This document shows, in pieces, positions 41,091 through 50,094 of a stretch of 64,000 nt of DNA (its first letter is position 1; each line of letters opens with the position of its first letter). The notes under the pieces were generated by a model that ran no database searches, was not told the DNA's origin, and saw nothing but the letters and a program-made list of their open reading frames with translations. The translations under genes and the position numbers were made by a program. Origin of the DNA: an uncultured Chryseobacterium sp. (GTDB taxonomy: Bacteria > Bacteroidota > Bacteroidia > Flavobacteriales > Weeksellaceae); assembly GCF_936933875.1 (NCBI RefSeq), contig NZ_CAKZIK010000068.1, positions 1 to 64,000 on the forward strand, written 5' to 3'.

Positions 41091-41119
41091 TTTTTGCCTC
41101 CGCTTAGCTGCGGCAAAAA
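41091..41119. repeat. Palindromic dispersed repeat, second copy
   Basis: TTTTTGCCTCCGC / GCTGCGGCAAAAA arms with two mismatches and TTA loop, flanked by CCGCTCCCGC on the left and GAGCTCCGCTC then GTCGGGCT on the right. Layout and flanks parallel the perfect palindrome at 21371-21415. Lies between metZ and metH N-half. Confidence 0.65.
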
Positions 41120-41175
41120 GAGCTCCGCTCAAGTCGGGCTGCGAAATTCGGATATAAAACAAGATTTTAGAAAAA

Positions 41176-42198
41176 ATGAAAAATACAGAACTATTATACA
41201 GAGCCCTTTCCGAAAGAATTCTCGTTCTCGATGGAGCAATGGGAACGATGTTGCAGCGCTATAAATTTGAGGAAGAAGATTATCGTGGCGAAAGATTCAA
41301 AAATTGGGAACATCCCTTAAAAGGAAACAACGATTTACTCTCGCTCACCCAACCACAGGCGATTGAAGAGGTTCACCGAAAATATTTAGAAGCCGGCGCG
41401 GACATTATAGAAACCAACACTTTTTCGGGGACAACCATTGCCATGGCCGATTATCACATGGAAGATTTGGTTTACGAACTCAATTTTTATTCTGCGAAAA
41501 TCGCCAGAAAAGTTTGCGACGAATTCACCGCCAAAAATCCTGAAAAACCAAGATTTGTCGCAGGTTCTATTGGTCCAACCAACAAAACGGCGTCACTTTC
41601 ACCCGATGTGAATGACCCAGGATTTCGTGCGATTACTTTTGATGAATTGAGAATTGCCTACAAACAACAAGCAGAAGCACTTTTAGACGGCGGTTCCGAT
41701 ATTTTATTGGTTGAAACTATTTTTGATACTTTGAATGCAAAAGCCGCACTGTTTGCGATTGATGAAATTCAGGAAGAAAGAAAAATTCAAATTCCGATTA
41801 TGGTTTCGGGTACCATTACCGATGCTTCAGGACGCACTTTGAGCGGACAAACCGCAGGTGCATTTTTGATTTCCATTTCGCATTTGAATTTGTTGAGTGT
41901 CGGGTTTAACTGCGCTTTAGGAGCCAAACAACTGACACCTTATTTAGAAGAAGTTGCCAATAATTCTGACTTCTATATTTCCGCGTATCCAAATGCGGGA
42001 TTACCAAATGCCTTTGGTCAATACGACGAATCACCAGAATTTATGGCAGAACAAATCCGTGAATATGCCGAAAAAGGTTTAATCAACATTGTTGGTGGTT
42101 GTTGCGGAACAACACCGCCGCATATTAAAGCAATTGCGGAATTGGTGAAGGGATATAACCCGAGGAAAATTAATCAATATAACAATGTATCAATTTGA
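41176..42198 (+). CDS. metH: Methionine synthase, N-terminal homocysteine-binding module
   Basis: 340 aa, corresponding to the first module of cobalamin-dependent MetH: a TIM barrel that binds homocysteine through zinc. Zinc ligands are visible as C246 (VGFNCALGA) and C309-C310 (GGCCGTTPPH). The start VLDGAMGTMLQRY is canonical. MetH is encoded as two genes here, as known from other Flavobacteriia; the second half begins 1 kb downstream after an inserted transposase block. Confidence 0.93.
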   Translation: MKNTELLYRALSERILVLDGAMGTMLQRYKFEEEDYRGERFKNWEHPLKGNNDLLSLTQPQAIEEVHRKYLEAGADIIETNTFSGTTIAMADYHMEDLVYELNFYSAKIARKVCDEFTAKNPEKPRFVAGSIGPTNKTASLSPDVNDPGFRAITFDELRIAYKQQAEALLDGGSDILLVETIFDTLNAKAALFAIDEIQEERKIQIPIMVSGTITDASGRTLSGQTAGAFLISISHLNLLSVGFNCALGAKQLTPYLEEVANNSDFYISAYPNAGLPNAFGQYDESPEFMAEQIREYAEKGLINIVGGCCGTTPPHIKAIAELVKGYNPRKINQYNNVSI

Positions 42199-42237
42199 AA
42201 ATCTACTAATTTATTGGTAATTAATTGATGTGATCTA

Positions 42238-42590
42238 GAAAAAGCCACGAAGTGGCGACATCAACAGCATAGTGCGAAGCGCTATGAAAAAAAATTGTAG
42301 GAAAAGAAAAAGCCACAAAGTGGCGATATCAAAAGCATAGTGCGAAGCGCTTTGAAAAAAATGTAGGAAAAGGAAAAGCCACGAAGTGGCGACATCAACA
42401 GAATAGTGCGAAGCGCTATAAAAAAATGTAGGAAAAGGAAAAGCCACGGAGTGGCGACATCAAAAGAATATTGCGAAGCGCTATAAAAAATGTAGGAAAA
42501 GGAAAAGCCACGAAGTGGCGACATCAACAGCATAGGGTAAAGCCCTATGAGAAAAATGAAATGAAATAAATTTGGGAGGTCTGAAAGACC
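42238..42590 (+). repeat. Array of five two-hairpin REP units plus one half unit
   Basis: Units of about 62-66 bp. Each has hairpin A (GCCAC-GAA-GTGGC at 42244, 42312, 42378, 42443, 42507, with AAA or GGA loop variants), the constant GACATCAA (GATATC in unit 2), and hairpin B (for example CATAGTGC-GAA-GCGCTATG, 42268-42286). GTAG (42297, 42363, 42428, 42492) follows the first four units, then A/G-rich sequence. The last full unit has a changed B hairpin (CATAGGG...CCCTATG, 42531-42549). A final half unit GGTCT-GAA-AGACC-GACATC (42578-42596) ends just before the transposase ATG. Compensatory changes keep the stems paired. Confidence 0.9.
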
Positions 42591-42602
42591 GACATCAAAA
42601 AA

Positions 42603-43055
42603 ATGGGACAGTCATTAAATAAGATTTATATCCACATAGTTTTCAGCACGAAACACAGGGTACCTTTGATTTCAAAAGAAATTGAAGAAGAATTGTTTTC
42701 ATATTTAGGTGGGATTTGTAAAAATTTGGAATGTAATCCTATTCAAATTGGCGGACATAAAGACCATATTCATATTCTTTGTTTGCTATCAAAGAAAATT
42801 GCATTAATGGATTTGATTGAAAAAGTAAAAACCAATTCCTCAAAATGGATAAAAACCAAAGGAAAGGAGTTTGAAAATTTTTATTGGCAGAATGGTTATG
42901 GTGTTTTTTCTATAAATCCAACAGAAATAGAAATTGTAAAAAATTATATTTTAAATCAAGAGGAGCAACATAAAAAGAAATCTTTTCAAGAAGAATTTGT
43001 GGCTTTTCTAAAAAAATACGATGTTGAATATGATGAAAGATATGTTTGGGATTAG
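42603..43055 (+). mobile_element. REP-associated tyrosine transposase (RAYT, IS200/Y1 family)
   Basis: 150 aa single-domain HUH nuclease. HUH motif H55-I-H57 in GGHKDHIHIL, and catalytic Tyr115 with Gln119 in VKNYILNQ, match the Y1 transposase arrangement; YWQNGYGVFSI is the conserved beta-strand motif. N terminus SLNKIYIHIVFSTKHR is typical. RAYTs cut and move single-stranded REP hairpins and are usually domesticated and single-copy. The gene lies exactly between inverted sets of REP units, within the split metH locus. Likely intact. Confidence 0.92.
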
Positions 43056-43209
43056 GATGTCGCGCTTTCAGCGCTCCGCAATTCTGTGGGATTATTTATC
43101 CAAAAGCTTTACCCTTGCTTAGTGATGTCGCCACTTCGTGGCTTCGCAATTTCGCTACATATTTTTCATAGGGCTTTGCCCCATGTTAATGATTAAGGTC
43201 TTTCAGACC
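43056..43209 (-). repeat. Three REP units in inverted orientation downstream of the transposase
   Basis: GATGTC-GCGCT-TTC-AGCGC (43056-43074), GATGTC-GCCAC-TTC-GTGGC (43124-43142), a degenerate hairpin B (CATAGGGC...CCCCATG, 43167-43185) and GGTCT-TTC-AGACC (43197-43209). These are reverse complements of the upstream units, and the outermost hairpin mirrors the one at 42578-42590. Confidence 0.88.
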
Positions 43210-43229
43210 TTCTTTAAACAAAATTAAAA

Positions 43230-45899
43230 ATGATGAACAATCAAAAAATATTAAAACTATCGGGATTAGAGCCGCTTTATGTGACTCCCGAATCCAACTT
43301 CATCAACGTCGGGGAACGAACCAATGTTGCGGGTTCCAAAAAGTTTCTTCGCCTCATTAAAGAAGAAAAATTTTCGGAAGCATTGGATATTGCGAGACAT
43401 CAAGTGGATGGTGGTGCACAAATTCTAGATGTAAACTTTGATGACGGACTCTTGGACGGGAAATATTGCATGGTTAAATTTTTAAATTTAATCGCTTCCG
43501 AACCTGATATTGCAAGAATTCCGATTATGATTGATTCCTCAAAATGGGAAATTTTGGAAGCCGGACTGCAGGTTGTTCAGGGAAAGTGTGTGGTAAATTC
43601 CATCAGTTTGAAAGAAGGTGAAGAAGAGTTTATAGACCACGCCAAGAAAATAAAAAGATATGGTGCAGCCGTAATTGTAATGGCTTTTGATGAATATGGA
43701 CAAGCCGATAATTACGACCGCAGAATAGAAATTTGCAAGCGTTCCTATGATATTTTGGTTAATAAAGTGGGCTTTCCATCAGAAGATATCATTTTTGATT
43801 TGAATATTTTTCCCGTTGCTACAGGAATGGAGGAGCACCGCAGAAATGCATTAGATTTCATTGAAGCCACAAAATGGGTTCGCGAAAATCTTCCGAATGT
43901 TTCGGTTTCAGGCGGTGTTTCCAATGTTTCGTTTTCGTTCCGTGGGAATGACAGCGTTCGCGAGGCAATGCATTCCGTTTTCCTTTATCACGCCATAAAA
44001 GCGGGGATGAATATGGGAATTGTTAACCCAACAATGTTGGAAGTTTACGACGAAATTCCAAAAGATTTATTGGAGTTGGTGGAAGATGTAATGTTGGATA
44101 GAAGAGATGACGCCACAGAAAGGCTTTTAGAATATTCCGAAAGAGTAAAATCCACCAAAAAAGAAGTGGTTGAAGATTTGGCTTGGAGAAGAGAACCTTT
44201 GCAAGACCGAATTACGCACGCTTTGGTAAAAGGAATTGACCGCTTCATTATTGAAGATGTAGAAGAAGCCAGAACACAAACTTCCAGACCTTTAGATGTG
44301 ATTGAAGGCAATTTGATGACAGGAATGGGCGTTGTTGGTGATCTTTTCGGAAGTGGAAAAATGTTCCTTCCGCAAGTGGTAAAATCGGCGAGAGTGATGA
44401 AAAAAGCGGTGGCTTATTTGCAACCCTTTATTGAAGCCGAAAAAGACCAAACCCAAAAAGCCAATGGGAAAGTGTTGATGGCAACCGTAAAAGGCGATGT
44501 GCATGATATTGGAAAAAATATTGTGGCGGTAGTTTTAGGTTGTAACAATTATGAAATCGTGGATTTGGGAGTGATGGTTCCTGCAGAAAAAATTATTCAG
44601 ACCGCGATTGATGAAAATGTGGATGCGATTGGTTTGAGTGGATTAATTACACCGAGTCTGGATGAAATGGTTCACGTTGCGGCGGAATTGGAAAGAAAAA
44701 AATTAAAATTTCCTTTGTTAATTGGCGGTGCAACCACTTCCAAAGCGCATACTGCTGTGAAGATTTCGCCAAAATATTCCCATACGGTTGTTCATATTAA
44801 TGACGCTTCTCGTGCTGTAGGTGTGGTTTCGCAGTTGTTGGACAGAAATTCTGAACAGTATCAAATTGATTTAAAATTAGAATACGACGATTTCCGTGAA
44901 AAATTTTTGAGCCGTCAAGTTGAAAAAGAATATGTCCCGATTGAGGAAGCGAGAGCCCAAAAATTCAAAATTGATTGGGAAAAAGAAGAAATTTTTAAGC
45001 CAAAAAAATTAGGAATTCAAATTATTGAAAACCAGGATTTAAGAGAATTATTGCCTTTTATTGATTGGTCGCCGTTTTTCAGAAGTTGGGAATTACACGG
45101 AAAATTTCCTGATATTTTGACCGACGAAATCGTTGGAGAACAGGCAACAGAAGTCTATAATGACGCCAAAAAGATGCTCAATAAAATTTTAAACGAAAAA
45201 TTATTGACTGGGAAAGCCATTTTCGGAATTTTTCCTGCAAATGCTACAAACCAGGATGATATCGAAGTTTATGATGAAAATGGAAAGGTGATTTCAACTT
45301 TCCACACGCTTCGTCAGCAATTGAAAAGGTCTGCAGGAAAAGATTATCTCGCGCTTTCAGATTTTATCGCACCAAAAGAAAGTGGAAAACAGGATTATAT
45401 CGGATGTTTTGCAGTAACGACAGGTTTTGGCACCGATGAATTGGTCAAAAAATTTAAAGATGACCACGATGATTATAACGCTATTCTTGCAAAAGCTCTT
45501 TCAGACCGACTTGCAGAAGCATTTGCAGAATATTTACACCATAAGGTAAGAACCGAATTTTGGGGATACGCTGAAGATGAAAGTTTAGATAACGAAGATT
45601 TAATCGCTGAAAAATATTTAGGAATTCGTCCGGCTCCTGGTTATCCGGCTTGTCCGGACCATTTGGAAAAGCAAACCATTTGGGAATTAATGAAAGTGAA
45701 AGAAAACATCGGTTTGGAGCTAACTCCAGGATTGGCGATGTTTCCAACCGCGGCAGTTTCGGGATATTATTTTGGAAATGAAAAATCTAAATATTTTGGG
45801 GTTGGAAAAATTTCGGAAGACCAGTTGAAAGATTATGCTCAAAGAAAGGGAGTTGACGAGGATTTCGCAAGAAAATGGTTGGCTCCGAATTTGGCGTAA
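43230..45899 (+). CDS. metH: Methionine synthase, pterin-, cobalamin- and AdoMet-binding modules
   Basis: 889 aa (second in-frame ATG at 43233 equally possible). Pterin-binding barrel (~1-300: FINVGERTNVAGSKKFLRLI; VNSISLKEGE; FDLNIFPVATGMEE), cobalamin module with the cap (~310-400) and the B12 ligand motif D423-x-H425-D-I-G428, then the reactivation domain ending RPAPGYPACPDHLEK and LTPGLAMFPTAAVSGYYFG. It completes the enzyme begun by the 340-aa gene at 41176: methyl transfer from methyl-THF to homocysteine. Confidence 0.94.
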   Translation: MMNNQKILKLSGLEPLYVTPESNFINVGERTNVAGSKKFLRLIKEEKFSEALDIARHQVDGGAQILDVNFDDGLLDGKYCMVKFLNLIASEPDIARIPIMIDSSKWEILEAGLQVVQGKCVVNSISLKEGEEEFIDHAKKIKRYGAAVIVMAFDEYGQADNYDRRIEICKRSYDILVNKVGFPSEDIIFDLNIFPVATGMEEHRRNALDFIEATKWVRENLPNVSVSGGVSNVSFSFRGNDSVREAMHSVFLYHAIKAGMNMGIVNPTMLEVYDEIPKDLLELVEDVMLDRRDDATERLLEYSERVKSTKKEVVEDLAWRREPLQDRITHALVKGIDRFIIEDVEEARTQTSRPLDVIEGNLMTGMGVVGDLFGSGKMFLPQVVKSARVMKKAVAYLQPFIEAEKDQTQKANGKVLMATVKGDVHDIGKNIVAVVLGCNNYEIVDLGVMVPAEKIIQTAIDENVDAIGLSGLITPSLDEMVHVAAELERKKLKFPLLIGGATTSKAHTAVKISPKYSHTVVHINDASRAVGVVSQLLDRNSEQYQIDLKLEYDDFREKFLSRQVEKEYVPIEEARAQKFKIDWEKEEIFKPKKLGIQIIENQDLRELLPFIDWSPFFRSWELHGKFPDILTDEIVGEQATEVYNDAKKMLNKILNEKLLTGKAIFGIFPANATNQDDIEVYDENGKVISTFHTLRQQLKRSAGKDYLALSDFIAPKESGKQDYIGCFAVTTGFGTDELVKKFKDDHDDYNAILAKALSDRLAEAFAEYLHHKVRTEFWGYAEDESLDNEDLIAEKYLGIRPAPGYPACPDHLEKQTIWELMKVKENIGLELTPGLAMFPTAAVSGYYFGNEKSKYFGVGKISEDQLKDYAQRKGVDEDFARKWLAPNLA

Positions 45900-45964
45900 T
45901 TTTTCGCACAGATTTCACAGATTTTCACGGACTTTCTTGAGAGAAATAATTTGGAATTTGTGAA

Positions 45965-46053
45965 GCCGCGAAGCGGTGAAATCACTAGCATTGGGTGAAG
46001 CCCAATGAATGAAAGTACGAGATTTCAACCAAGCCACGAAGTGGCGACATCAA
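45965..46053. repeat. REP units upstream of metF
   Basis: CCGC-GAA-GCGG (45966-45976) and CATTGGGT-GAA-GCCCAATG (45989-46007) form one two-hairpin unit with its own stem sequences. GCCAC-GAA-GTGGC-GACATCAA (46033-46053) is identical to hairpin A of the array at 42.2 kb. Confidence 0.85.
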
Positions 46054-46338
46054 ATAAATAATAATTGGAACGCCGAATTGTTGCGTGAGCGATTGCATTG
46101 GCAATCCCGGAGCAAGCTCTGGAAAAACCGTGGGAGCGAGGAATTACCTCTTTTATTATTTATTTTTAAAGGAATCGGCGAATCTCGTTGCTCGATTTGT
46201 AACGGAAAGCGCGGTTTTTTGTGGATGGAAAACCTTATAGATTTCCGAAAGCTATAAGGTTTAGCAAAAGAAAAAACACGCTCAAATTTTAAATAAAATA
46301 ATCTGAAATCTGATGTCTAACATCTGAAATCTATAAAT
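46054..46338. other. Gene-free spacer with further repeats and a 10-bp hairpin
   Basis: AACCTTATAG (46231-46240) and CTATAAGGTT (46252-46261) form a perfect stem with an 11-base loop. The stretch just before metF is a stuttered linker (AATCTGATGTCTAACATCTG). An 82-codon ORF at 46009-46257 runs through REP sequence and is not credible. Confidence 0.6.
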
Positions 46339-47295
46339 ATGAAAATCACAGAACACATAAAAAACTCAAACGGAAAAACTTTGTTTTCAATTGAAGTAAT
46401 TCCGCCGACAAAAGGGACAGGAATTGAAGATTTATACAAAAATATTGACCCTTTGATGGAATTTAATCCGCCGTTTATTGACGTGACGACCTCTCGCGAA
46501 GAATACGTCTATATCGAAAAGGGAAATGGTTTGATGGAGCGTAAAATCACAAGAATGCGTCCGGGAACTTTGGGAATTTGTGCTTCAATTCAGCATAAAT
46601 ATGATGTGGATACGGTTCCGCACGTTTTGTGTGGCGGTTTTACGAAGGAGGAAACCGAATATCTTTTGGTGGATTGTCTTTATTTGGGAATTGATAATAT
46701 AGTTGCTCTTCGTGGCGATGCGATGAAAGGCGAAAACCATTTTGTCCCAACAGAAGGAGGTCATCAGTACGCAATTGATTTGGTGAGACACATCAACGAT
46801 TTGGGACGAGGAAAATATTTAAGCGGCGATATCAATTGTGCGGATGACAATCGTTTTTGTATTGGTGTTGCAGGTTATCCTGAAAAACATATTGAAGCAC
46901 CATCTATGAAATACGATTTGCAAAAATTGAAGGAAAAAGTAGATGCAGGTGCAGATTACGTAGTAACTCAAATGTTTTTTGACAATAAAAAATACATTGA
47001 ATTCGTGAAACAGGCACGAGAAATTGGCATTAATGTTCCAATTATTCCGGGAATTAAGCCTATTGCGACGAAGAGACATCTTTCAATGCTTCCGAAAACC
47101 TTTAAAATTGATTTACCGGAAGACTTAATTTCTGAAATTACAAAAGCGAAAGACAACACCGCAGTGAAACAAATCGGTATTGAATGGGCGATTGCGCAAT
47201 GCAGAGAACTTTTGGATTTCGGCGTTCCTGTGCTGCATTTTTACTCGATGGGGAAGAGCGATAATATTAAGAAAGTGGCGAGAGAATTATTTTAA
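46339..47295 (+). CDS. metF: Methylenetetrahydrofolate reductase [NAD(P)H]
   Basis: 318 aa flavoprotein making 5-methyl-THF, the methyl donor used by MetH. Starts MKITEHIKNSNGKTLFSIEV with the catalytic Glu in SIEVIPPTKG; DVTTSREEYVYIE, NIVALRGDAMKG, YVVTQMFFDNKKYIEFVK and PGIKPIATKRHL are family landmarks. Last gene of the methionine cluster, directly fitting its role. Confidence 0.96.
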   Translation: MKITEHIKNSNGKTLFSIEVIPPTKGTGIEDLYKNIDPLMEFNPPFIDVTTSREEYVYIEKGNGLMERKITRMRPGTLGICASIQHKYDVDTVPHVLCGGFTKEETEYLLVDCLYLGIDNIVALRGDAMKGENHFVPTEGGHQYAIDLVRHINDLGRGKYLSGDINCADDNRFCIGVAGYPEKHIEAPSMKYDLQKLKEKVDAGADYVVTQMFFDNKKYIEFVKQAREIGINVPIIPGIKPIATKRHLSMLPKTFKIDLPEDLISEITKAKDNTAVKQIGIEWAIAQCRELLDFGVPVLHFYSMGKSDNIKKVARELF

Positions 47296-47398
47296 ATTTT
47301 ATCTAAAAGGATGAAATTTGTTTTGAATCAGCTTCATTGGTGAGGTTCAACAACGCTTGGTATGTTAGGTTCACTTCTATCCATATTCCAAATGGAAA

Positions 47399-48550
47399 TT
47401 ACAGCATTTTGTGGCGCTGAAATTCTTTAGCTCTATCAAATAAATATCGATAAGTAGCCAATTTTCGGGTAACATTTACGTCTAAACTTTCTGCAATTTT
47501 CATCATTTTTGGGTTGAAATCACCAATCCACTGTAGTTCGGTTACTTTAAAATCGGTGTGTTCTCTGAGATGTTTGGTGCCTTCCCAAATCATATACCCG
47601 TCAATTCCCGTTCTTTGCCATTCAGGAATTACCCCAAAGACAAGCCCCACCATTTTGGTGTTTTTTGAGAATTTTTTCACCCACAAAAATTTCAGTTTTT
47701 CCCAAATGCCGAATTTTCCATTCAGGTATTTAAACCATTGGTTAACGTCCGGAATGTTAATCCACATTGCAATTGGTTTTTGGTTTACGTAAACAAACCA
47801 GGAAATATGTTCGTTGATGATGGGCTTCATGCTTTTGAACATTTTCAAAGTCTTTGCTTCTTCAAGTTGCTTTCCTTCACCATGACTAGCCCAGGCTTTA
47901 TTGTAAATTTCTGTAAAATCTTTGGCAAATTTTTCAAGTTGGTTTTTCTTCATTGGTTTTGCAGTAATTGCCGGATTTTTGGAGTGCTTTGCATGCATTA
48001 CCGTAAAAACCCTGGAAACATCTGCATGAACAGGCCTACTATAGCAAAGTTGGTTGAAATAAACCTGAAATCCGTAATTTTCAAAAAGGTCTTTATAATA
48101 GGGCAAGTTATAGTTCATTCCATAAAGAGGCTCTGTAAAGCCATCCATCAGAACGCCCCAAAATTTATCACGCTCTCCAAAGTTAATGGAGCCATCCATC
48201 GCTTCCATTCCGCGTTCCTGAAGCCAGTTTTTAGAAAAACCGAAAATAAAATTGGCAGTTTCTTGGTCATTGATGCAATCAAAAAAACCAATTCCTCCGG
48301 TTGGTTGTTCCTGCTTGTATTTTTTGTTGATGAAAACGGCAATTTTTCCCACCGTTTCGTTGTTATCATCTACGAAAAGAAATCTTTCACATTCTCCAGT
48401 TCTAAAAAGTTTGTTCTTTTTTTTATCGAATACCGCTTCAATATCCCTGTCTAAAGGACGGATGTAATTTTTATCTTTTTTGTAAAGTCTGGGCTGAAAT
48501 TCAAGAAATTCTTTTTCCGCAGCGAAATTATTCACCAAAATTGCTTTCAT
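47399..48550 (-). CDS. GNAT-superfamily-like protein
   Basis: 383 aa from ATG 48550 (a GTG lies one codon upstream). Two acetyltransferase-like halves: the first with YKKDKNYIRPLDRDIEAVFD and FVDDNNETVGKIAVFINKKY, the second with MVGLVFGVIPEWQRTGIDG and LQWIGDFNPKMMKIAESLDV. Long GNAT-like proteins of this type are common in Bacteroidetes and remain uncharacterised. A lipoprotein gene lies 15 bases upstream on the same strand, so they may share a transcript. Confidence 0.75.
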   Translation of the reverse strand: MKAILVNNFAAEKEFLEFQPRLYKKDKNYIRPLDRDIEAVFDKKKNKLFRTGECERFLFVDDNNETVGKIAVFINKKYKQEQPTGGIGFFDCINDQETANFIFGFSKNWLQERGMEAMDGSINFGERDKFWGVLMDGFTEPLYGMNYNLPYYKDLFENYGFQVYFNQLCYSRPVHADVSRVFTVMHAKHSKNPAITAKPMKKNQLEKFAKDFTEIYNKAWASHGEGKQLEEAKTLKMFKSMKPIINEHISWFVYVNQKPIAMWINIPDVNQWFKYLNGKFGIWEKLKFLWVKKFSKNTKMVGLVFGVIPEWQRTGIDGYMIWEGTKHLREHTDFKVTELQWIGDFNPKMMKIAESLDVNVTRKLATYRYLFDRAKEFQRHKML

Positions 48551-48565
48551 CACTAAAATTTTGGC

Positions 48566-49063
48566 TTAATATTTTGGACAGTCCTGAACTTTTACATTTC
48601 TAAGAACAGTCTGTTTTCCATTGAGAGTAACAAAAACTTCGGCAAAACTTCCGTACATACAATCGGTAGTCATTTCATCAAAAGCGCCATCTTCTGCGTT
48701 GATTTCGATATTCTCACCATAGAAATGATAGGTGTTTTCGGAAAAATCCATTTTGTTCAGTTTGTATTCGGTTCCGTTGATGATAATTTTTCCGGTTTGA
48801 TTCACTGAATTAAAACTGAAAACGGTATTTCCATTAGAAGTGAAAACAGCTTTTCCCTGTTCTGCTTTCTCAGCAAACGGAACGACTTTCAAAGCGTCGG
48901 TTCCGGGTGTAGCTTTCATTTCTAAGTCATTTTTTACCAACGAAGAATCTACTGCAGGAACGGGAAGTGCGTTTTGATGTTCTACATTTTCTATTTTTTC
49001 ATCCTTTTTACACTGTAAAGCTAAAAGTGATAAAAAAGTGGTTGCCAGAAGTAAGTTTTTCAT
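48566..49063 (-). CDS. Putative lipoprotein
   Basis: 165 aa. Signal peptide MKNLLLATTFLSLLALQCKK with lipobox LALQC (Cys18). A Pro/Ala linker is followed by beta-rich sequence (KAVFTSNGNTVFSFNSV; GKIIINGTEYKLNKMDFSEN) and two Cys (in TTDCMYGSF and VQDCPKY) that could form a disulfide. Distantly similar in layout to the lipoprotein at 7413-7829. Function unknown. Confidence 0.75.
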   Translation of the reverse strand: MKNLLLATTFLSLLALQCKKDEKIENVEHQNALPVPAVDSSLVKNDLEMKATPGTDALKVVPFAEKAEQGKAVFTSNGNTVFSFNSVNQTGKIIINGTEYKLNKMDFSENTYHFYGENIEINAEDGAFDEMTTDCMYGSFAEVFVTLNGKQTVLRNVKVQDCPKY

Positions 49064-49197
49064 GACCTAAAAGTAGCAATTATTTTACCAAAACCAAATA
49101 TTCAAAAGGTTTGAGCGTGGTAAACCGTGTCATCAAATATAAAAATTTCTTCTAGTTTCTGCATATTTTGATATGAAAACAAGAAATCAAAATTAAT

Positions 49198-49205
49198 TAT
49201 CTTTG
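49198..49205 (+). promoter_or_regulatory. -7 element of the yicC promoter
   Basis: TATCTTTG matches TAnnTTTG, 19 bases before ATG 49225. It lies in the intergenic region divergent from the lipoprotein gene. Confidence 0.6.
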
Positions 49206-49224
49206 TGCAGTAATAAATGATTCT

Positions 49225-50082
49225 ATGATTTTATCCATGACCGGTTTCGGAAGAACCGAAGGTGTTTTCGAAGGCAAAAAAATCAGCATCGACATCAAGT
49301 CGCTCAACAGCAAATCTTTTGATCTGAATGTGAAAATGCCGCTTCGTTATAAAGAAAAGGAATTCGACATCAGAAAAGTTTTAAATGATAAAGTGTTGCG
49401 CGGAAAAGTGGATTGCTATATCAATTGTGAAGTTTTGGACGACAGTAACGATGTGAGTATCAACCATGAACTGGTGAAATCCTACATTTCTGAATTGAAA
49501 AAAGTTACCAACGACGGTCCAGATTTCGAATACCTTAAAATGGCGATCAGAATGCCTGAAGCTATTTCTTCAAGACCCGATGAACTGAACGATAATGAAT
49601 GGATTTTCCTGAACGGTCTGTTGAATGACGCTATTGATAAATTCGAAAATTTCAGAAAAACTGAAGGGCAAATTTTGCATGAGGAGTTGGAAAGAAATAT
49701 TAAAAATATTGAGAATTACCTATCTCAGGTTGAACCTTTCGAAGAAGTACGTTTGGACGGTGTGAAAGAGCGTTACCGCAAAGTTTTGGGCGAGTTTGAT
49801 AATATTGATGAAACCCGTTTCTATCAGGAAATGGCATATTACACCGAAAAACTGGATATTCAGGAAGAAAAAGTCCGTCTTGCGCAGCATTTGAAATATT
49901 ATGTTGAGGTGATGGACAATGAATCTTTTAATGGAAAAAAACTCGGATTCATCGCTCAGGAAATTGGTCGGGAAATCAATACGATGGGTTCAAAAGCCAA
50001 TCACGCTGATATTCAGAAACTGGTGGTGATGATGAAAGACGATTTGGAAAAAATCAAGGAACAAACGTTGAATGTTTTATAG
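49225..50082 (+). CDS. yicC: YicC family endoribonuclease
   Basis: 285 aa. YicC-like proteins are RNA endonucleases involved in mRNA and small-RNA turnover. N-terminal MILSMTGFGRTEG, IKSLNSKSFDLNVKMP and the C-terminal DUF1732 part (KLGFIAQEIGREINTMGSKA, with the H-A-D-I segment NHADIQKLVVMMKDDLEKIK) are complete. Gene order yicC-gmk is conserved in many bacteria. Confidence 0.95.
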   Translation: MILSMTGFGRTEGVFEGKKISIDIKSLNSKSFDLNVKMPLRYKEKEFDIRKVLNDKVLRGKVDCYINCEVLDDSNDVSINHELVKSYISELKKVTNDGPDFEYLKMAIRMPEAISSRPDELNDNEWIFLNGLLNDAIDKFENFRKTEGQILHEELERNIKNIENYLSQVEPFEEVRLDGVKERYRKVLGEFDNIDETRFYQEMAYYTEKLDIQEEKVRLAQHLKYYVEVMDNESFNGKKLGFIAQEIGREINTMGSKANHADIQKLVVMMKDDLEKIKEQTLNVL

Positions 50083-50094
50083 AATAGTTTGTTT

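Noticed and set aside
42235..42533. Two overlapping minus-strand ORFs of 70-83 aa across the REP array
   Set aside because: Their repeated peptides simply mirror the REP unit periodicity; no independent coding signal.
42238..42590. CRISPR array
   Set aside because: The units differ in stem sequence, the spacers are not unique ~30-mers, no cas genes are nearby, and a RAYT gene explains the repeats.
41176..45899. metH disrupted by the transposase insertion
   Set aside because: Both halves are complete modules with their own start and stop, and a two-gene MetH is known in Flavobacteriia, so the block sits between genes and not within one.
46066..46200. Possible RNA gene or riboswitch before metF
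   Set aside because: No aptamer consensus could be recognised; only short hairpins and linker repeats are seen.
46009..46257. 82-codon ORF beginning MKVRDFNQATKWRHQ
   Set aside because: It runs through REP hairpins and other repeat DNA and has no recognisable protein pattern.
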